A stretch of 64,000 bases of DNA from Apoda limacodes (lineage: Eukaryota > Arthropoda > Insecta > Lepidoptera > Limacodidae), in assembly GCA_946406115.1 (NCBI GenBank), contig OX291549.1, forward strand, positions 26,497,901 through 26,561,900, given 5' to 3'. Each line of letters begins with the position of its first letter. Position 1 is the stretch's first letter. Shown piece by piece: positions 10,721-21,734 of this stretch. The notes under the pieces are model-generated. The model ran no database searches. It worked only from the letters and a program-made list of their open reading frames with translations, and was not told where the DNA came from. Made by a program: the position numbers and the translations under genes.

Positions 10721-10963
10721 TGTCGGGGAGGTGGTTGATGCAGTTTCAGGAGGTTTGTGATTAATAAAATAGTTCAGAAGATATATATTTTATATTGAAC
10801 ACTTACATATACATAATGCAAGGCAAGGCGTGATTTGCCTGGACTGGGCCGTCCAGTCCAGTTTACGGTACGACGACGATTGGCGATGCAATATGCATCG
10901 GCCAGAGTCGAGGTGATTGTGTGACGGCATGACTCGTACTAGCGATTATGTCATGTCGCCACA
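10721..10963 (-). repeat. 5' LTR of the short LTR retrotransposon
   Basis: 243 bp, followed on the minus strand by the candidate primer-binding site TTGGTGACCCCGAT. Contains the palindrome-like GGACTGGGCCGTCCAGTCC shared with the partner LTR. Confidence 0.85.
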
Positions 10964-10974
10964 TTTACATTTTG

Positions 10975-11285
10975 TTTATTAGCGCGCTATCTTCTGATTT
11001 AAAGTTTACTGATCTGACCGGTTGTGTACTAGCGTACTATCTACTAATTCAAAGCTCATTGATCTGACCGCTATTCGCTTTAAGTTAACAAGCGCACTAT
11101 CTACTAATTCAAGCTTTCTGATCTGACCGCCATGTGCTAAATGTTTACTAGCGCACTATCTACCATGTCAAAGCTTACTGATCTGACCGCCATGTGCTAT
11201 ATATTTACTAGCGCACTATCTACTAATTCAACGCTCACTGATCTGACCGCCATGCGCTATAAGTTTACTAGCACACTATCCTAGA
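10975..11285 (+). repeat. ~60-bp tandem repeat, about five copies
   Basis: Units share TAGCGCACTATCTACTAATT and TGATCTGACCGCC, with starts near 10979, 11030, 11092, 11150, 11211 and 11271. A further unit lies left of the LTR element (about 9245-9303), so the LTR retrotransposon inserted into the array. Confidence 0.85.
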
Positions 11286-11579
11286 AACAATAACATCAAC
11301 AGAGTTGCTGATACCAAAACAGCATCTGAAGTCTTACGACAAGCTTTCAGCAAGATATGTCCACTTCCAGTGGGACCAAGTCAGGAAGTCAATGTAACGG
11401 AGCAACGCGAAATGAAATGATTTTTGATTCATTAGTTCATTCTTACATTTATCTATTCTTACATTCGATCATTGAAACTTTAACAATAAATCTGTTGCAT
11501 CGTGCGTTTATCTTTATAGGAACTTTATATAACTGGATCAGGGGTTTAAAGCTCGCCGATCTGAACGCGCCCTAAGAGC

Positions 11580-12095
11580 ACATTTTTGTTTTTAATCGCA
11601 AGGGGACGATTTCTTAGGATTTGGAAGACAATTTCACTTTAATTAGAAACGTATATCGATGAACAATACTTTATTTTAAAGCTCATGCCTTTAAGATCAT
11701 ATAAAATTGCAAATGAACCATTTGTTTTGTCTATTAACCGAAATTCTTACTGACATACGTTTCCCCAATCGATACTCGCTATATTCTATTTCACCAACGA
11801 AGTCCCCTGTGTCACATTGCATCCACAGAACGTAAACCTCTACGTCCCAGTCACTTCTGAATTGTTTATAATTTGGCATTTACAAAAACATAAAAATTAA
11901 TGAAAAATAATACAGAAAAAAATGGTCAGTTGTTGTTTTGATAGTGAAGAGATAAAGACATTCACAAACATCGGATTAATTTTAACGTTATCGAAAAAAA
12001 CGATGACCGGTTTAAAATATTAACGTAAATATTTACTTATTAGGCACGAGCATAAAAATGTCATTAACGATAAGAAGCATTACCTAACCTCAAAT
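11580..12095. other. AT-rich spacer, nothing recognised
   Basis: No repeat family, protein match or structured element was identified. One 60-codon frame on the minus strand (11879-11697) has no recognisable features. Confidence 0.4.
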
Positions 12096-12099
12096 AAAA

Positions 12100-12198
12100 T
12101 GCAAAAATTGGCCAAGTCGCCAAAGCGATTGGCCTGTAATTCGATGGATCTTATCTATCGCCCATTTTCAGCACCGGGTGCACATTCGCAGTCTACCA
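12100..12198 (-). pseudogene. Jockey-like LINE reverse transcriptase, N-terminal motif fragment
   Basis: One minus-strand frame reads W, stop, TANVHPVLKMGDR, stop, then DPSNYRPIALATWPIF. This is the characteristic opening block of the reverse-transcriptase domain of Jockey/CR1-type LINEs ('W..A.V.P..KKGD..DPSNYRPIAL..'). The block NYRPIAL corresponds to the first fingers motif. Two stops interrupt it and no continuation is visible on either side, so about 100 bases of a dead LINE survive. I am fairly sure of the motif; the exact LINE family is unknown. Confidence 0.7.
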
Positions 12199-12787
12199 TG
12201 AAGACGGAAATTGTCTATATTATATGTATGGCTAAATTAGACCGGCAAAGTAGTTACTTTCTACGTGTATAGAGCTTTTTTTTTAATTTATGTAATTTAA
12301 TGTTTCATTAGGATTCCAGTTAAGAATTTAATAAAATTTTGTATTTTTTGGCGAGGTTTTTTTTATATCTGATAAGTAGGTCCGACTTAAATTAAATAAC
12401 ATGTTTTATGGGAAACATGACAATATAATTAGGTCATTACAACCTTGTTTTCGATAAAATAATTCTACTTTAACCACTTTTCACTGCTTTCAATTTACAT
12501 TCTTACATCTATTTCTTAATAACTTTGGTAAATCATAGTCGTAATAGTTATTTAAACCCAAAAAAGCACAAAAAGCATTTCTTGATAGGACTGAAGTTTA
12601 ATCAATTGATTTATCTTTTGTATTTCGATAAAAACATTAGTGAGTCAAAGTATATCCGAACATCTTTTTTTCATATAGATAAACTGTTTTACCTACACTT
12701 AATATCCTTAAGTATAGACATTTTAGTTAAAACGCTATTAACCATAGTCACAAAACGCATATTCATCCATAAAATGCCAGTGAATAA

Positions 12788-13004
12788 TCCTGCTAATATT
12801 ATAAATGTGAAAGTAGTCCTGAAATAGCATAAAGGCTACTTTTTATCTCGAAAAATTCAGAAGTTCCCGCGGGAATAACTATAACAGAGTTTAAAGAACA
12901 ATAGATGTACCTATAGCTTGCAATGGCAAACTTCATTAGTATAATTAAGGAGTTCCACGCCGATAACCGAATTCAGGGCGGGCGGAGCCGCTGGCAAAGT
13001 CTAG
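12788..13004 (+). mobile_element. Non-autonomous Helitron (Lep1-like)
   Basis: Begins TCCTGCTAATATTATAAATG directly after an A, and ends ..GGCAAAGTCTAG directly before a T. These are the Helitron hallmarks: 5' TC, 3' CTAG, insertion between A and T without target duplication. The inner block CGGGCGGAGCCGCTGGC near the 3' end is shared with the copies at 32098 and 45003. It has no coding capacity and would depend on a Rep/helicase from elsewhere. Confidence 0.88.
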
Positions 13005-13371
13005 TTATTAATAAAAGTGTTAAGTGAATTACATTTATTATGTAATGAATCAACAAATACTTTTTACGTTATTTAATAATTCACTGGCAGTTTATAATTG
13101 ATTCTGGTCTACAATGGAAAAGTAATTAAAAATAATTTTAACTAACTTCTACTTATCTACTCATGCTACATGCAAGTTGATAAGTAATAGTAATTTTTTA
13201 GTTTAAGTTTTATAAGAATTTAATGATTCTACCCTTATTGAACTTAATATTGTTGACATATATTTACTTAGTTGGCATCCAATGTTAAAAATATTGTGTT
13301 TTAGTGCTCTGTTCTGTATTATTAAGTGATAAAAGCGTTAAAAGTGAATAAATATTATATTTTATAGCAAA

Positions 13372-14480
13372 ATGTCTCGAAAATGTGTGAATAATCCCGT
13401 CAATTTTTGTTACATTTGTGGTGAAGTGAAATCTAGTAAGCAAAGGTGTTCTATATTGCCTACAATTAAAAAAAAAACGGGTTGCACTCCGGGAGTGCCG
13501 GCAGAAGTGAAAACATACTCGCTGTTACTTCCCATCACTTCTTATCCATATTTATTTATTAAAAATAATAACTTTTGTTTATTTACATTTTTGACGTTGT
13601 ATATTTGACAGCTCAATCTGTCATAGAATTAAAATCCCATATCCAACCTCCCTGTACTACTCATAATCGCCATATACTAAAAATAAAAACTAACCTAATG
13701 TAAATAAAGGTCACGTGTCCTAAAGCGAGTGTCATCTTACGAATTTTCGATGAGGACACGTGACCTGACGCGAGTTTAACAGTTTTTACCCATCACAAAA
13801 AAAGTGCACAGCGCCGCTAAAGAAGTTTTCACTTCAAAAATCCTATTCTTACTATTTAAACGAAAACATAAAACACCAGTATAAAAGCTGAGTTCCACAT
13901 TTCTATTGCAATCTATGTGCTACAGAGAAATTGGCTGAGTGGCATAAAGACATAATTTCGGTTAAGGGTGTTTCCGGTTAAGGGTGTTTCTAAAAAAAAG
14001 AAGAATGCCATAGTGTATCCAAATCTACCATCGGCTACTCGTCCTCTGCCACACAGCGATCTTTACCCAATTCCGAAACGTCCTCACATTGAGATGATGA
14101 AATCACACTTACTTCACCATCAGAATACGAAGTACCTAGTACATCATCGCCCACACAGGATAACTCAAGCTGAATTAAATGGTCTTGTAAGGGACTTAGA
14201 ATTGCCCAAGAACAAAGCAGAACTTCTAGGGTCCAGTCTGCAACAATGGAACCTTTTAGAAAGTTTTAACATTCTCACTTGGACTTCTTTCCGGATAATT
14301 GTGGAGCTTTTAGCGATGAACATGGCGAGCGCTTGCATCAGTACATCGCAAATATGGAAAAACGGTATCAGGGCGATTAGAACATTTCAATGTTGGCGGA
14401 TTATAGCTGGACTGTTCTGGACTGGATTTCCAAATGTTACGGAAGCAGAGTTCAGGAGAGCCACGCACGCTGAGTTATAA
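13372..14480 (+). pseudogene. Internally deleted copy of an arthropod multicopy gene of unknown function
   Basis: Three separated blocks resemble one protein family that I know as high-copy, uncharacterised proteins in insects and other invertebrates. The N-terminus (13372-13476) reads MSRKCVNNPVNFCYICGEVK, a short CxxC zinc-binding start. The middle (13968-14262) includes IVYPNLPSATRPLPHSD and LPKNKAELLGSSLQQWNLLE. The C-terminal block is in another frame at 14304-14478 and reads DEHGERLHQYIANMEKRYQG, then NISMLADYSWTV after a stop. A repeat (13478-13850) splits the N-terminus from the rest, and most of the central domain is missing between 14262 and 14275. An 18-bp direct duplication (GGTTAAGGGTGTTTC twice) lies at 13961-13992. 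The family's function is unknown to me. Its dispersed, often broken copies suggest mobility. Confidence 0.65.
13478..13850. repeat. Dispersed lepidopteran repeat inserted in the pseudogene
   Basis: Starts near GGTTGCACTCCGGGAGTGCC and ends near TTTCACTTCAAAAATCCTATTC. Inside, GTCACGTGTCC and its inverse GGACACGTGAC (about 13712 and 13753) form a short inverted pair, and CCTAATGTAAATAAAGGTCACG is typical of a common lepidopteran repeat. Class unknown. Confidence 0.55.
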
Positions 14481-15015
14481 TAATATATCGTGTTGTCCTT
14501 GTCTTCACTCAAGGTTACTACCAAGTAGTACCACTGGATCTTACAGTATTATTTCTTATATTTACCGTCAATTCAAAAATTAATTGTTTACTTGGTGTAA
14601 GTACGTACCTACTCAGAAACTATCCGACAACTTAAAAGTATATCCGAAAAGAAACTCAACTACCATTTTATAAAATGATGATCTATAAATATTCAAGTTC
14701 TTATTTTGTATCGCGGCTACACTTTTCAGACAAAAAATAATGCAGCTATTAACTGGCAACTTTAAACAATAGACAGCAAAACAATGCTTTTTAATTCTTA
14801 AGCAAATTGCATCTAAAAACGCCTTGTAATTGCTTTCTCATTCTGAAGCTGAATAGACGCAGCGTTGTAGGGATTTGTTTTTTAATCCATATTGTTACCA
14901 TAAACTATACATAATTTAAAAAAAAAAACAGTACAAAAATATTGTCAGTGCGTTCCTTGTAATAGGTTTTGCTACCTGATGTTCTACCCAATTTCGGCGA
15001 AGCCAAAAGGAGGAG

Positions 15016-15051
<36 letters not shown>

Positions 15052-16920
15052 ATTTATATATATGTGTATTAAAAATAAAGTCTTCTAGGAATTCGTTTTG
15101 TTTGAAGGGAAAATTGGAAATGTCTAATGGGTGCGCTAGTTAACTATACAACACTTTATTAGCACATTTTAAATATATATAGCTTACTGTTTTGTTTGCA
15201 TTATTTCTGAATATAGTCTTATGTAACAACTAGGAAATAGCCGTGGTCGCTTGTGGTGCGGTCAAGTGTATCAATTTACGCGGGATGTCTCGATTTCCAG
15301 AGGCTTTAGGACATCGAGGTGCCTAATGTCTCGATTTTGGGAAATCTGTAAGTATTTAAATTATAAACAAATAATTTAATTAATAATTTAATTAAAAAGA
15401 GGGATCAAGCTTTACCTATGTACCTACAGTCATCCTAGATGTTACTAGATAGTCAGACATTAGAGTAGCACAGACTGCTAGACTTTGATTGGGAAAATGT
15501 ATGAAAACCTCATCAACCAGTTTACGGGGAAGCGGGCGGGGGTAGCACTGAAAGTACACCATTGGTGAATTTTAAACCAGAGTTAAAAATGTCTTATGGT
15601 AATAAACTAGTGGTGTACAAAATCAATAAGATGAGTATCGATACATTTTTTTCCTAATATTTAGGGGTAAAATATATGCCGATTTTGGTAAACCCCCTTT
15701 TTTTTCAAATTTTACGAGCAAAATTCCTTCTAAAAGCAGTCAAAGCTGCAAATAGACTAAATAATTTTTCGTTGCCATAAACTTCAAAATCTATCTTTGA
15801 GTTTTACTAATTTAAGAATAATAGAGGGAGAAAGAAAAAGTATAACTTTTAAAATTGTTGCATTGTTTGTTACATGTACATGTACCGAGAGTGTAAGTAA
15901 ATCTTGAAAAGTTGTATAATCCTATGAATATAACGATAATATTATATCAGTATCTACATAATAATAAAATAGAAAAAAATATAAAAAAATCAAAGAAAAC
16001 GTTTAATAAAAAGTTTTATTTTTAAAAAGAAACCTATGAACCGATAAATTACAATCTTCAAGAATGTATTCTAATTTTCACAATAATTTTAATTTTATAT
16101 TTTGAATGCATAGCGTAGGTATTAAAGTGAAATGCTGACTTTCCAAACATAAATTCTTAATAGAACTCGGCAGTATAATATTGTTCCTTAGCTCTAATTA
16201 TTACAGGTAAACTAAAAAAACAACTGTATTTTAAATACGCGCGATTTTATTTTAATATAAGTAATGCTTTGTCCTTACAATTGTATTTGGTAGTTTGTGT
16301 ATGTTAGGTAAGGTTTTTTTACGGTTTTATTCTTGTTCGTAATTAGGTATTACTTATTTGTTGGTTTGTCTGAATCAACATAATATAGGAAATGCTATAA
16401 TCGTTTTTTTTCTCAGCATGAATTTTGTACCCAAACAAAATAACTTTAATTAATAAAAAAAAAGTTACTTTTTTGTGGAAAAACATCTACCACTGACATT
16501 AATTAATACATATGTTTATTACCTTGGTCGAACGCATAATGGGAAATGGCGGTCTATCCTACTCTTATGTCTTTGGATATTACATTCACTACTTATAGTA
16601 AAGACGGTTATTTTTCATGGGCAGGCAGCGAAGTTCTAAGCACAAAATAATTATGGACAACTCCACTTCTTGTCGGTTTTTATAAACCTACCTATAAATA
16701 ACAGTGTGGTCGTTTTGGTATTTAAATAATCTTTATATTGGTTTACTTCGTCACCTTACCCAACTTAACCAATTAGGTAAATTTTTTTTTTTTTTTTTTA
16801 ATATTATAATGGGCTCGCACAGTCTTAGCCGACCATTTATGCATTTGCCAGAGTCAAAGTCAATTATATTATATCGTATCGTGGCGCGGGCGTTACCGCG
16901 CGTCTTCGTTTTCAAGTCCC
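14481..16920. other. AT-rich DNA with a microsatellite, no gene recognised
   Basis: About 2.4 kb with no recognised protein, tRNA or terminal repeat. Homopolymer A and T runs are common. The single structured item is the (TA)n tract at 15018-15049. One 99-codon plus-strand frame near 16704 contains a poly-Phe run from a T-stretch and is not credible. Confidence 0.45.
15018..15049. repeat. (TA)16 microsatellite
   Basis: Uninterrupted alternating T and A, following GGAGGAGGG. Confidence 0.95.
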
Positions 16921-16926
16921 AAGATT

Positions 16927-17528
16927 GGGCGGGAGATTTGGTGTGGATCCTCAGACATTGCGCGTCATGTCATGCTTATTACTTCATAATTCACTATTCA
17001 TGAGCCTTCGCTGCACAATTCTTAACACGCTTTCGTAAAAAATTGCTAAAATATATACATCGAAAGTCACTAAATGAATTTAGAAAAATAAAACAGAAAA
17101 AAACACCACTCCTTCTTAAGATTCGCGCCAAAACTCCATGAGGTAAATTCGAGTGATATAATATATTGTGCCTTTTTAATCAGAGGGTGGCTTTGGTTGA
17201 CCAGCCAGTGTTTCTAAGCACTTAATCTCTATCGAGTAATATTCTCCTGGTACGGTTGTCCTCCTTGCGTTCTGGCAAGGCCTAGGTGATTATCATTTTC
17301 TGAAGAATGGATTTTGGGTTTTTTGGCGCGCATCTTAAGAAGGAGTGGTGTTTTTTTCTGTTTAATTTTTCTAAATTCATATAGGGTGCTTCGATGTATA
17401 TATTTAAGTAGTGTTTAACGGAAACGTGTTAAGAATTGTGCAGCGAAGGCTCATGTATAGCGAATTATGAAGAAATAAGCAGGACATAACGCGCAAATTC
17501 TGAAGGACGCACACCAAATCTCCCGCCC
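16927..17528. mobile_element. Foldback/MITE element with ~208-bp inverted arms
   Basis: The left arm (16927-17134) starts GGGCGGGAGATTTGGTGTG and is mirrored by the right arm (17319-17528) ending CACACCAAATCTCCCGCCC. Inner arm ends also pair: AACACCACTCCTTCTTAAGA against TCTTAAGAAGGAGTGGTGTT. The loop is about 184 bp. It has no coding capacity. Arms this long and still recognisable fit a foldback-type non-autonomous DNA element. A transcript would form a long hairpin. No target duplication was identified. Confidence 0.85.
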
Positions 17529-17679
17529 TTTAAGACAAAACTTGTATATGGCGCTTCGCCAAACTTAAATATAAGCACTTGACTATATTTACACATTTTT
17601 TCACAATTATTTGATTTTTGGCGCATATATAGCTTAAGGGACATATAAGGACAATGAAACTTTTATAACGATCAAGAGT

Positions 17680-17728
17680 TCCCACGGGAATAGCTTTTTC
17701 TTGGAGCAAAACCGCAGGGCAAATCTAG
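17680..17728 (+). repeat. 3' end fragment of a Helitron
   Basis: GAGTTCCCACGGGAATAGC ... CGCAGGGCAAATCTAG followed by T matches the 3' half of the Lep1-like Helitrons in this window. The 5' end is missing or unrecognisable. Confidence 0.6.
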
Positions 17729-17729
17729 T

Positions 17730-18838
17730 AACAAATACAAAAAATCTGAAATTTTCTATCGACAGTTCTAAAAAATTATATAGACATAGGTATATCATAT
17801 CGCTCTCAAAGTGTAAAGCTTTCCTAAAAATTAAATTCAAGCAGACCCAAGATATAGCAGACGTCAGTGACTAAAAAGATTTATTTTTATAATTATTTCG
17901 TGATTTTCATATCAAATGAAATAATAGATTGTTGCACCAAGTGGAAAGTGATTTATTATTGCACCGAGTGTAAGTTCGGCTCTGAAAACACGAGTGGCAT
18001 GATAAATCACTTCAATCGAGGTTTATGACCTTCTTTCCTTCGAGTAACGAAGATAAATAGATTTAAATAAAGATTTTTACCTATAAATTTCATATGAATT
18101 TACTAATACCTGCATTATTTAGAAGGTGATTTTTAGTAATTTCAATAAAATATTATCAAAAAATTAAACAATAAAATTTAGTAATAAAAGGGCATTTGTA
18201 ATTTTTTGCTAACAAAAATATTTTGGGCCAAATGTCCCAAGTAGCACACATGGCTGTAAAGTTTACAGAATACAGAGTAATTATAAACTCGAGGCTGTCT
18301 GTACTAGCTAGCAAGAAGAATTTAATTATTGGGTATTTGGTGTAATTCATTTATGAGGCCGCAACAGTACATGACATAACTTGAGTAAAAGCAAAGACGA
18401 TGCCATAGCATGTGTAAGTAGTGCAGCTACATCTGAGCTCAGAATTTTTTCGTTAAAATACAAGAAATAAATTAATAGTTAACTGTACATCCGTTTTATC
18501 AAAATATGCTTTTTGTAATGGTTTAAAACACTATCACGGTTATGTTTTGCCAAAGTTGAAAATATTTTATATATATCTAGATATGTTATATTTCTCGAAC
18601 ATGCTACGATATGCGACCATATTTATCGTGCACAAGCTTCTTTGGGATAAATCGTAAGTACTTGCAGACCCGCAATTTTTTATCCGTCCACTCTAAGTTT
18701 GAAAGAGATCTCAAGAGATAACTCATCAAGTTTTATTTAAATTTCGGACTGGCACAGCAAAAAAAATACGCCATTTAAACAATGCAATAAAGTAAAAAAA
18801 GAAATCGATATTTGAACGCGGCTACTTGGTGGCAAAAT
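17730..18838. other. AT-rich spacer, nothing recognised
   Basis: No recognisable protein, repeat ends or RNA gene. A 64-codon minus-strand frame (18350-18156) looks random. Confidence 0.4.
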
Positions 18839-18839
18839 T

Positions 18840-19060
18840 AAATAAAATAAAATAAAATGTTTTATTGACAGGTATTAACCCAGGTTTTACATGATTTTTA
18901 AGTCTAAATTTAATTTAATTTAATTTAATCCAATCAAGCCAAACAAATCAAATTAAGTACAATCAAATTAAATTAAATTATTCCTATACTATATAATATA
19001 TATAGTCACACATGTTTATACAATTAAATAGATTAGAATAGAGTCACAGTTAATTATTAT
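18840..19060. repeat. AT low-complexity tract with (AATTT)n runs
   Basis: Contains AATAAAATAAAATAAAAT at 18841-18858 and TTTAATTTAATTTAATTTAA near 18909, then further ATTAAATT words. It lies just beyond the 3' end of the minus-strand LINE and may partly be its tail. Confidence 0.6.
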
Positions 19061-19061
19061 A

Positions 19062-19860
19062 CAGACAGACAGATACACATGTATTTATTATGTTTATGTT
19101 TATTTGTTAAATTAAATTAAATTAAAGCATTATGCAGTCAGAATAGCCTGTTTTCTTAACATGTAAGTGGTATGGAAAACCGCCCTTACAATTTCATAGT
19201 TACACTTCATCAGCCTCATATGAAACGAGGACCTATGCCTTCGTAAAACAGCAAAGAAGTCGTCAACCCTGTTCTCGTCAAACATGCCAGACGCGCTACA
19301 TCGCCAGGGCAGGTGGAGCATGGCCCTAAAGGCATTGTTGTATTGCACACGAAGAGTATATATGCTCTTTTTGTGTGATGGTACCAGAGTTGGCTGGTGT
19401 AGAATGCCTGACAGCATGCCTTGAACAGGGTCACTTTGACTTGGTTTGAACAGTGACTAAATCTCCTGGCTAGCATGTTACTCCTACAGGCAATACCTCT
19501 GAGCTGTCTCTCCAAATCAACATCATCTAACAAGTTACTCGATATTACGTACCAAGGTATTTAAATTAGTAACAATTTTTAGAGTAGTGCCACATAAGTT
19601 TACAGGAGGTATAACACTTGGGCCTTTACCATACTTGAAGATCATAACTTCAGTTTTGCTAACATTATACAGCAGATGATGAGTAGCCGCATATTGTTCG
19701 CATATTGCTATAAGTCTCCTTAGGCCATGAGGGGCTGAGCAGCACCATATCGTCTGCATAGCTTAGGTTGTAAAGACATTCTCCACCAATGTTGCAGCCG
19801 TCTCTGGTACTGCTTAGCTCCTCGATAAGCTTGTTGACATATGAATTAAATAGTAAACTA
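19062..19860 (-). pseudogene. LINE reverse transcriptase, C-terminal half (copy A)
   Basis: The minus strand carries the palm and C-terminal region of a LINE reverse transcriptase over several frames. From 19860 downward it reads YVNKLIEELS, then LYNLSYADDMVLLSP, the YADD catalytic box (about 19757-19725). It continues with CEQYAATHHLLYNVSKTEVMIF, then LARRFSHCSNQVKVTLFKACCQ and finally TLRVQYNNAFRAMLHLPWR near 19345. The same protein is seen in copies B (25551) and C (30645). The 3' end shades into (TTAAA)n-like tail sequence. Frameshifts and loss of the 5' half make it dead. Family clade is not certain. Confidence 0.85.
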
Positions 19861-20496
19861 CCTACTAAAATTACCTAAACCATTTTTATTATTGTCAATA
19901 CAGTTGTCATTATAATTATTTATTATACACGCATGTTTGAAAAAACCACCATACAAGCCTTGACCACAACTAAGCATAACTTGACTCTGTGGTGTATGCC
20001 TCGGCTATGCCACAGACCGCATACTCACGATCACACGGTTATACTGTGTTTGCGGGCCGCGGCAGTAATGTAGTATAAATATGTGTAGGTATAGTATTTT
20101 TTTACTTTTATATAGTTATATAGTATATATGTATATTATTATCTAATTGTATTTACTTTTTCTTTATATACAAGGTTATCTGGAAGAGACCGCTCCATAG
20201 AGATAAGATCGCCATTTGTACCATCTACTGTTAATACGGTATTATGCTTTTATTTTTTGCAATAAAATGTCATTACTATTTATAACACTTAGAACTTGGA
20301 AGATTTCTTTGTCAAAACATTATAAAAAATAGTGAAAAGAGGTCAGTGTAGGATATTTTATTACAGAATTTAATTCATCAATCATTTTTTTACGTTTGTC
20401 AGAGTTTAAACCATATGTCGAAGAACCGAGTCATTTAATTTGAATAAGATCCACTTTCTCCATGCCAAAAGAACCTTCAATAATCAATCCGCCTAT

Positions 20497-20511
20497 CCCC
20501 CCCCCCCCCCC
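20497..20511. repeat. C15 homopolymer
   Basis: Fifteen consecutive C residues, striking in this AT-rich context. Confidence 0.92.
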
Positions 20512-20540
20512 ATCTAATTTATCAGTTTTATATATATTGG

Positions 20541-20603
20541 CTATTTTTAATCCCGGAAAATTCAAAAGTTTCTGCGGTAGCATTTAAAACTAAATTCTAC
20601 TAG
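20541..20603 (+). repeat. Possible Helitron 3' fragment
   Basis: GGCTATTTTTAATCCCGGAAAATTCAAAAG resembles the middle of the 32098 Helitron, and the stretch ends in CTAG. Strongly decayed. Confidence 0.35.
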
Positions 20604-21549
20604 AATGAATTATAGCAGCCGCTATATTTCGTATTAACATTTAAAAAACAAAAAACACGATATATTTTACTGTGCTACGTCCAATAGCAATATAATATGC
20701 ACTAAAACATTTTATATTTCGTTTTTGCTTTTATCCGAACTGGAAAATATTATATCGAAAAAGCATCGTCAGACAAAACGTTTTGTGCCGTGTTAATCAG
20801 TGACACTGCAACGTACACCATCGTGTTAAAAATAAGAGCTCGATTTTATTTTCGGCAACACATAAATATTTCTGCTATAAAAGTATGTTTATTTATTTTA
20901 AAGAATCCGTAGTTAACTAAGTAACGCTGACTCTTTACTTTTGTAATGTTAAAACTACATATATCATTAGCTGGTTTGTTATAATTGAAAAAATGACATA
21001 GACGTACATTAACGACCCTAATAGACAAAAAAATGTAATAAAAAAAAACAAATAAAACTCCATTAAAAAGTAGCGATGTTTCGTGTAGATGTTTTGGCGA
21101 CACTGCGTGTTTTTTCTAGTGATTGGCTGGTACACTCTAACAGTCCACATCATGAAAACTACAGAACCGATAACCCACATAACCTTACATAAACGAATTT
21201 TGCACAATTCCAACAATAATACATAAGGGTAGAATTGATAATCTCCTTTTTTTGAAGTTGGTTAAAATAGCTCCTTCTGCTAGCATATAAATAAGTTACA
21301 AACATAAAATGATAATACAAAAATATTCAAATTTTAAATATTTCATTTAAAAACAATATTTAGGATTCATGTTTATATTTTGTACCTAATATTTTTATTT
21401 TTATAATCCAATTTAAATATTCTCAACAACTCGCTAACAATGCTTATACATTGATACCTTGTTAGTAAATGAACTTCATAATTATTTCTTTATTCTACTT
21501 ATTATTTAATGCTCCAAGATCTTATAGCAAGCGTAATATAATATTATTT

Positions 21550-21662
21550 TTAATATACCACTAAGGTGGCAAACAAGCTTACGGTCCGCCTGGTGGTTAG
21601 CGGTCACCGTAGCCTATGGACGCTTGCAACACCAGGGGTGATAGTTAATATTTTAACGGCAC
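21550..21662 (+). repeat. Dispersed repeat with 'GGCAAACAAGCTTACGG' core
   Basis: ATACCACTAAGGTGGCAAAC, GCTTACGGTCCGCCTGGTGG and GTCACCGTAGCCTATGGACG recur at 46838 (+), 33125 (-) and, decayed, at 33838 and 45710. It is one of the commonest lepidopteran dispersed repeats known to me. In its 46838 copy it overlaps the 3' part of a LINE, so it may derive from a LINE tail. Confidence 0.75.
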
Positions 21663-21734
21663 TTTACCTTTAGGTCTAATCAATGAACTTTCCGGGAATA
21701 ACTTTGTGTAATTATCGTTTGTAGTCTAAATAAA

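Larger units (their letters stand above)
9304..10963 (-). mobile_element. Short LTR retrotransposon, non-autonomous
   Basis: Two direct repeats bound the element: 9304-9532 (3' LTR) and 10721-10963 (5' LTR). On the minus strand each LTR starts TGTGGC and ends CCGACA, the usual TG...CA. A primer-binding-site candidate, TTGGTGACCCCGAT, follows the 5' LTR immediately (10720-10707). A purine-rich tract (AAAAAAGGGCGGG) precedes the 3' LTR. The internal part is only about 1.2 kb. It has one 95-codon minus-strand frame (10396-10109) of no recognised similarity and no protease, reverse transcriptase or integrase. This matches a deleted BEL/Pao- or Gypsy-type element that would need proteins from elsewhere. 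I found no matching target duplication. Confidence 0.8.
8815..11577. mobile_element. Candidate DNA element with terminal and subterminal repeats, host of the LTR insertion
   Basis: TTAAGGGCACAGTCAGAC near 8815 is an imperfect inverted match to GATCTGAACGCGCCCTAA at 11558-11575. Copies of a ~60-bp subterminal unit (TTTACTAG..CACTATC.. TGATCTGACCGCC) lie to the right (10975-11285) and next to the left LTR (9245-9303). An inverted copy is near 9003-9043. Mirror-placed subterminal repeats next to inverted termini fit a non-autonomous DNA transposon. No transposase was found, so the boundaries are tentative. Confidence 0.3.
19870..21545. other. AT-rich DNA, no gene recognised
   Basis: Holds a C15 run and a short Helitron-like fragment listed separately. 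Two overlapping hydrophobic minus-strand frames (21216-20935 and 21103-20846) resemble membrane segments, but AT-rich DNA produces Phe/Ile/Leu-rich frames by chance and no conserved motif is visible. Confidence 0.35.

Noticed and set aside
16704..17003. 99-codon frame on the plus strand
   Set aside because: Contains a poly-Phe run from a T-stretch and continues into the arm of a foldback element; no protein motif.
20846..21216. Two overlapping hydrophobic minus-strand frames resembling a membrane protein
   Set aside because: They are in different frames over the same AT-rich DNA, lack conserved motifs and look like chance Phe/Ile/Leu-rich translation.
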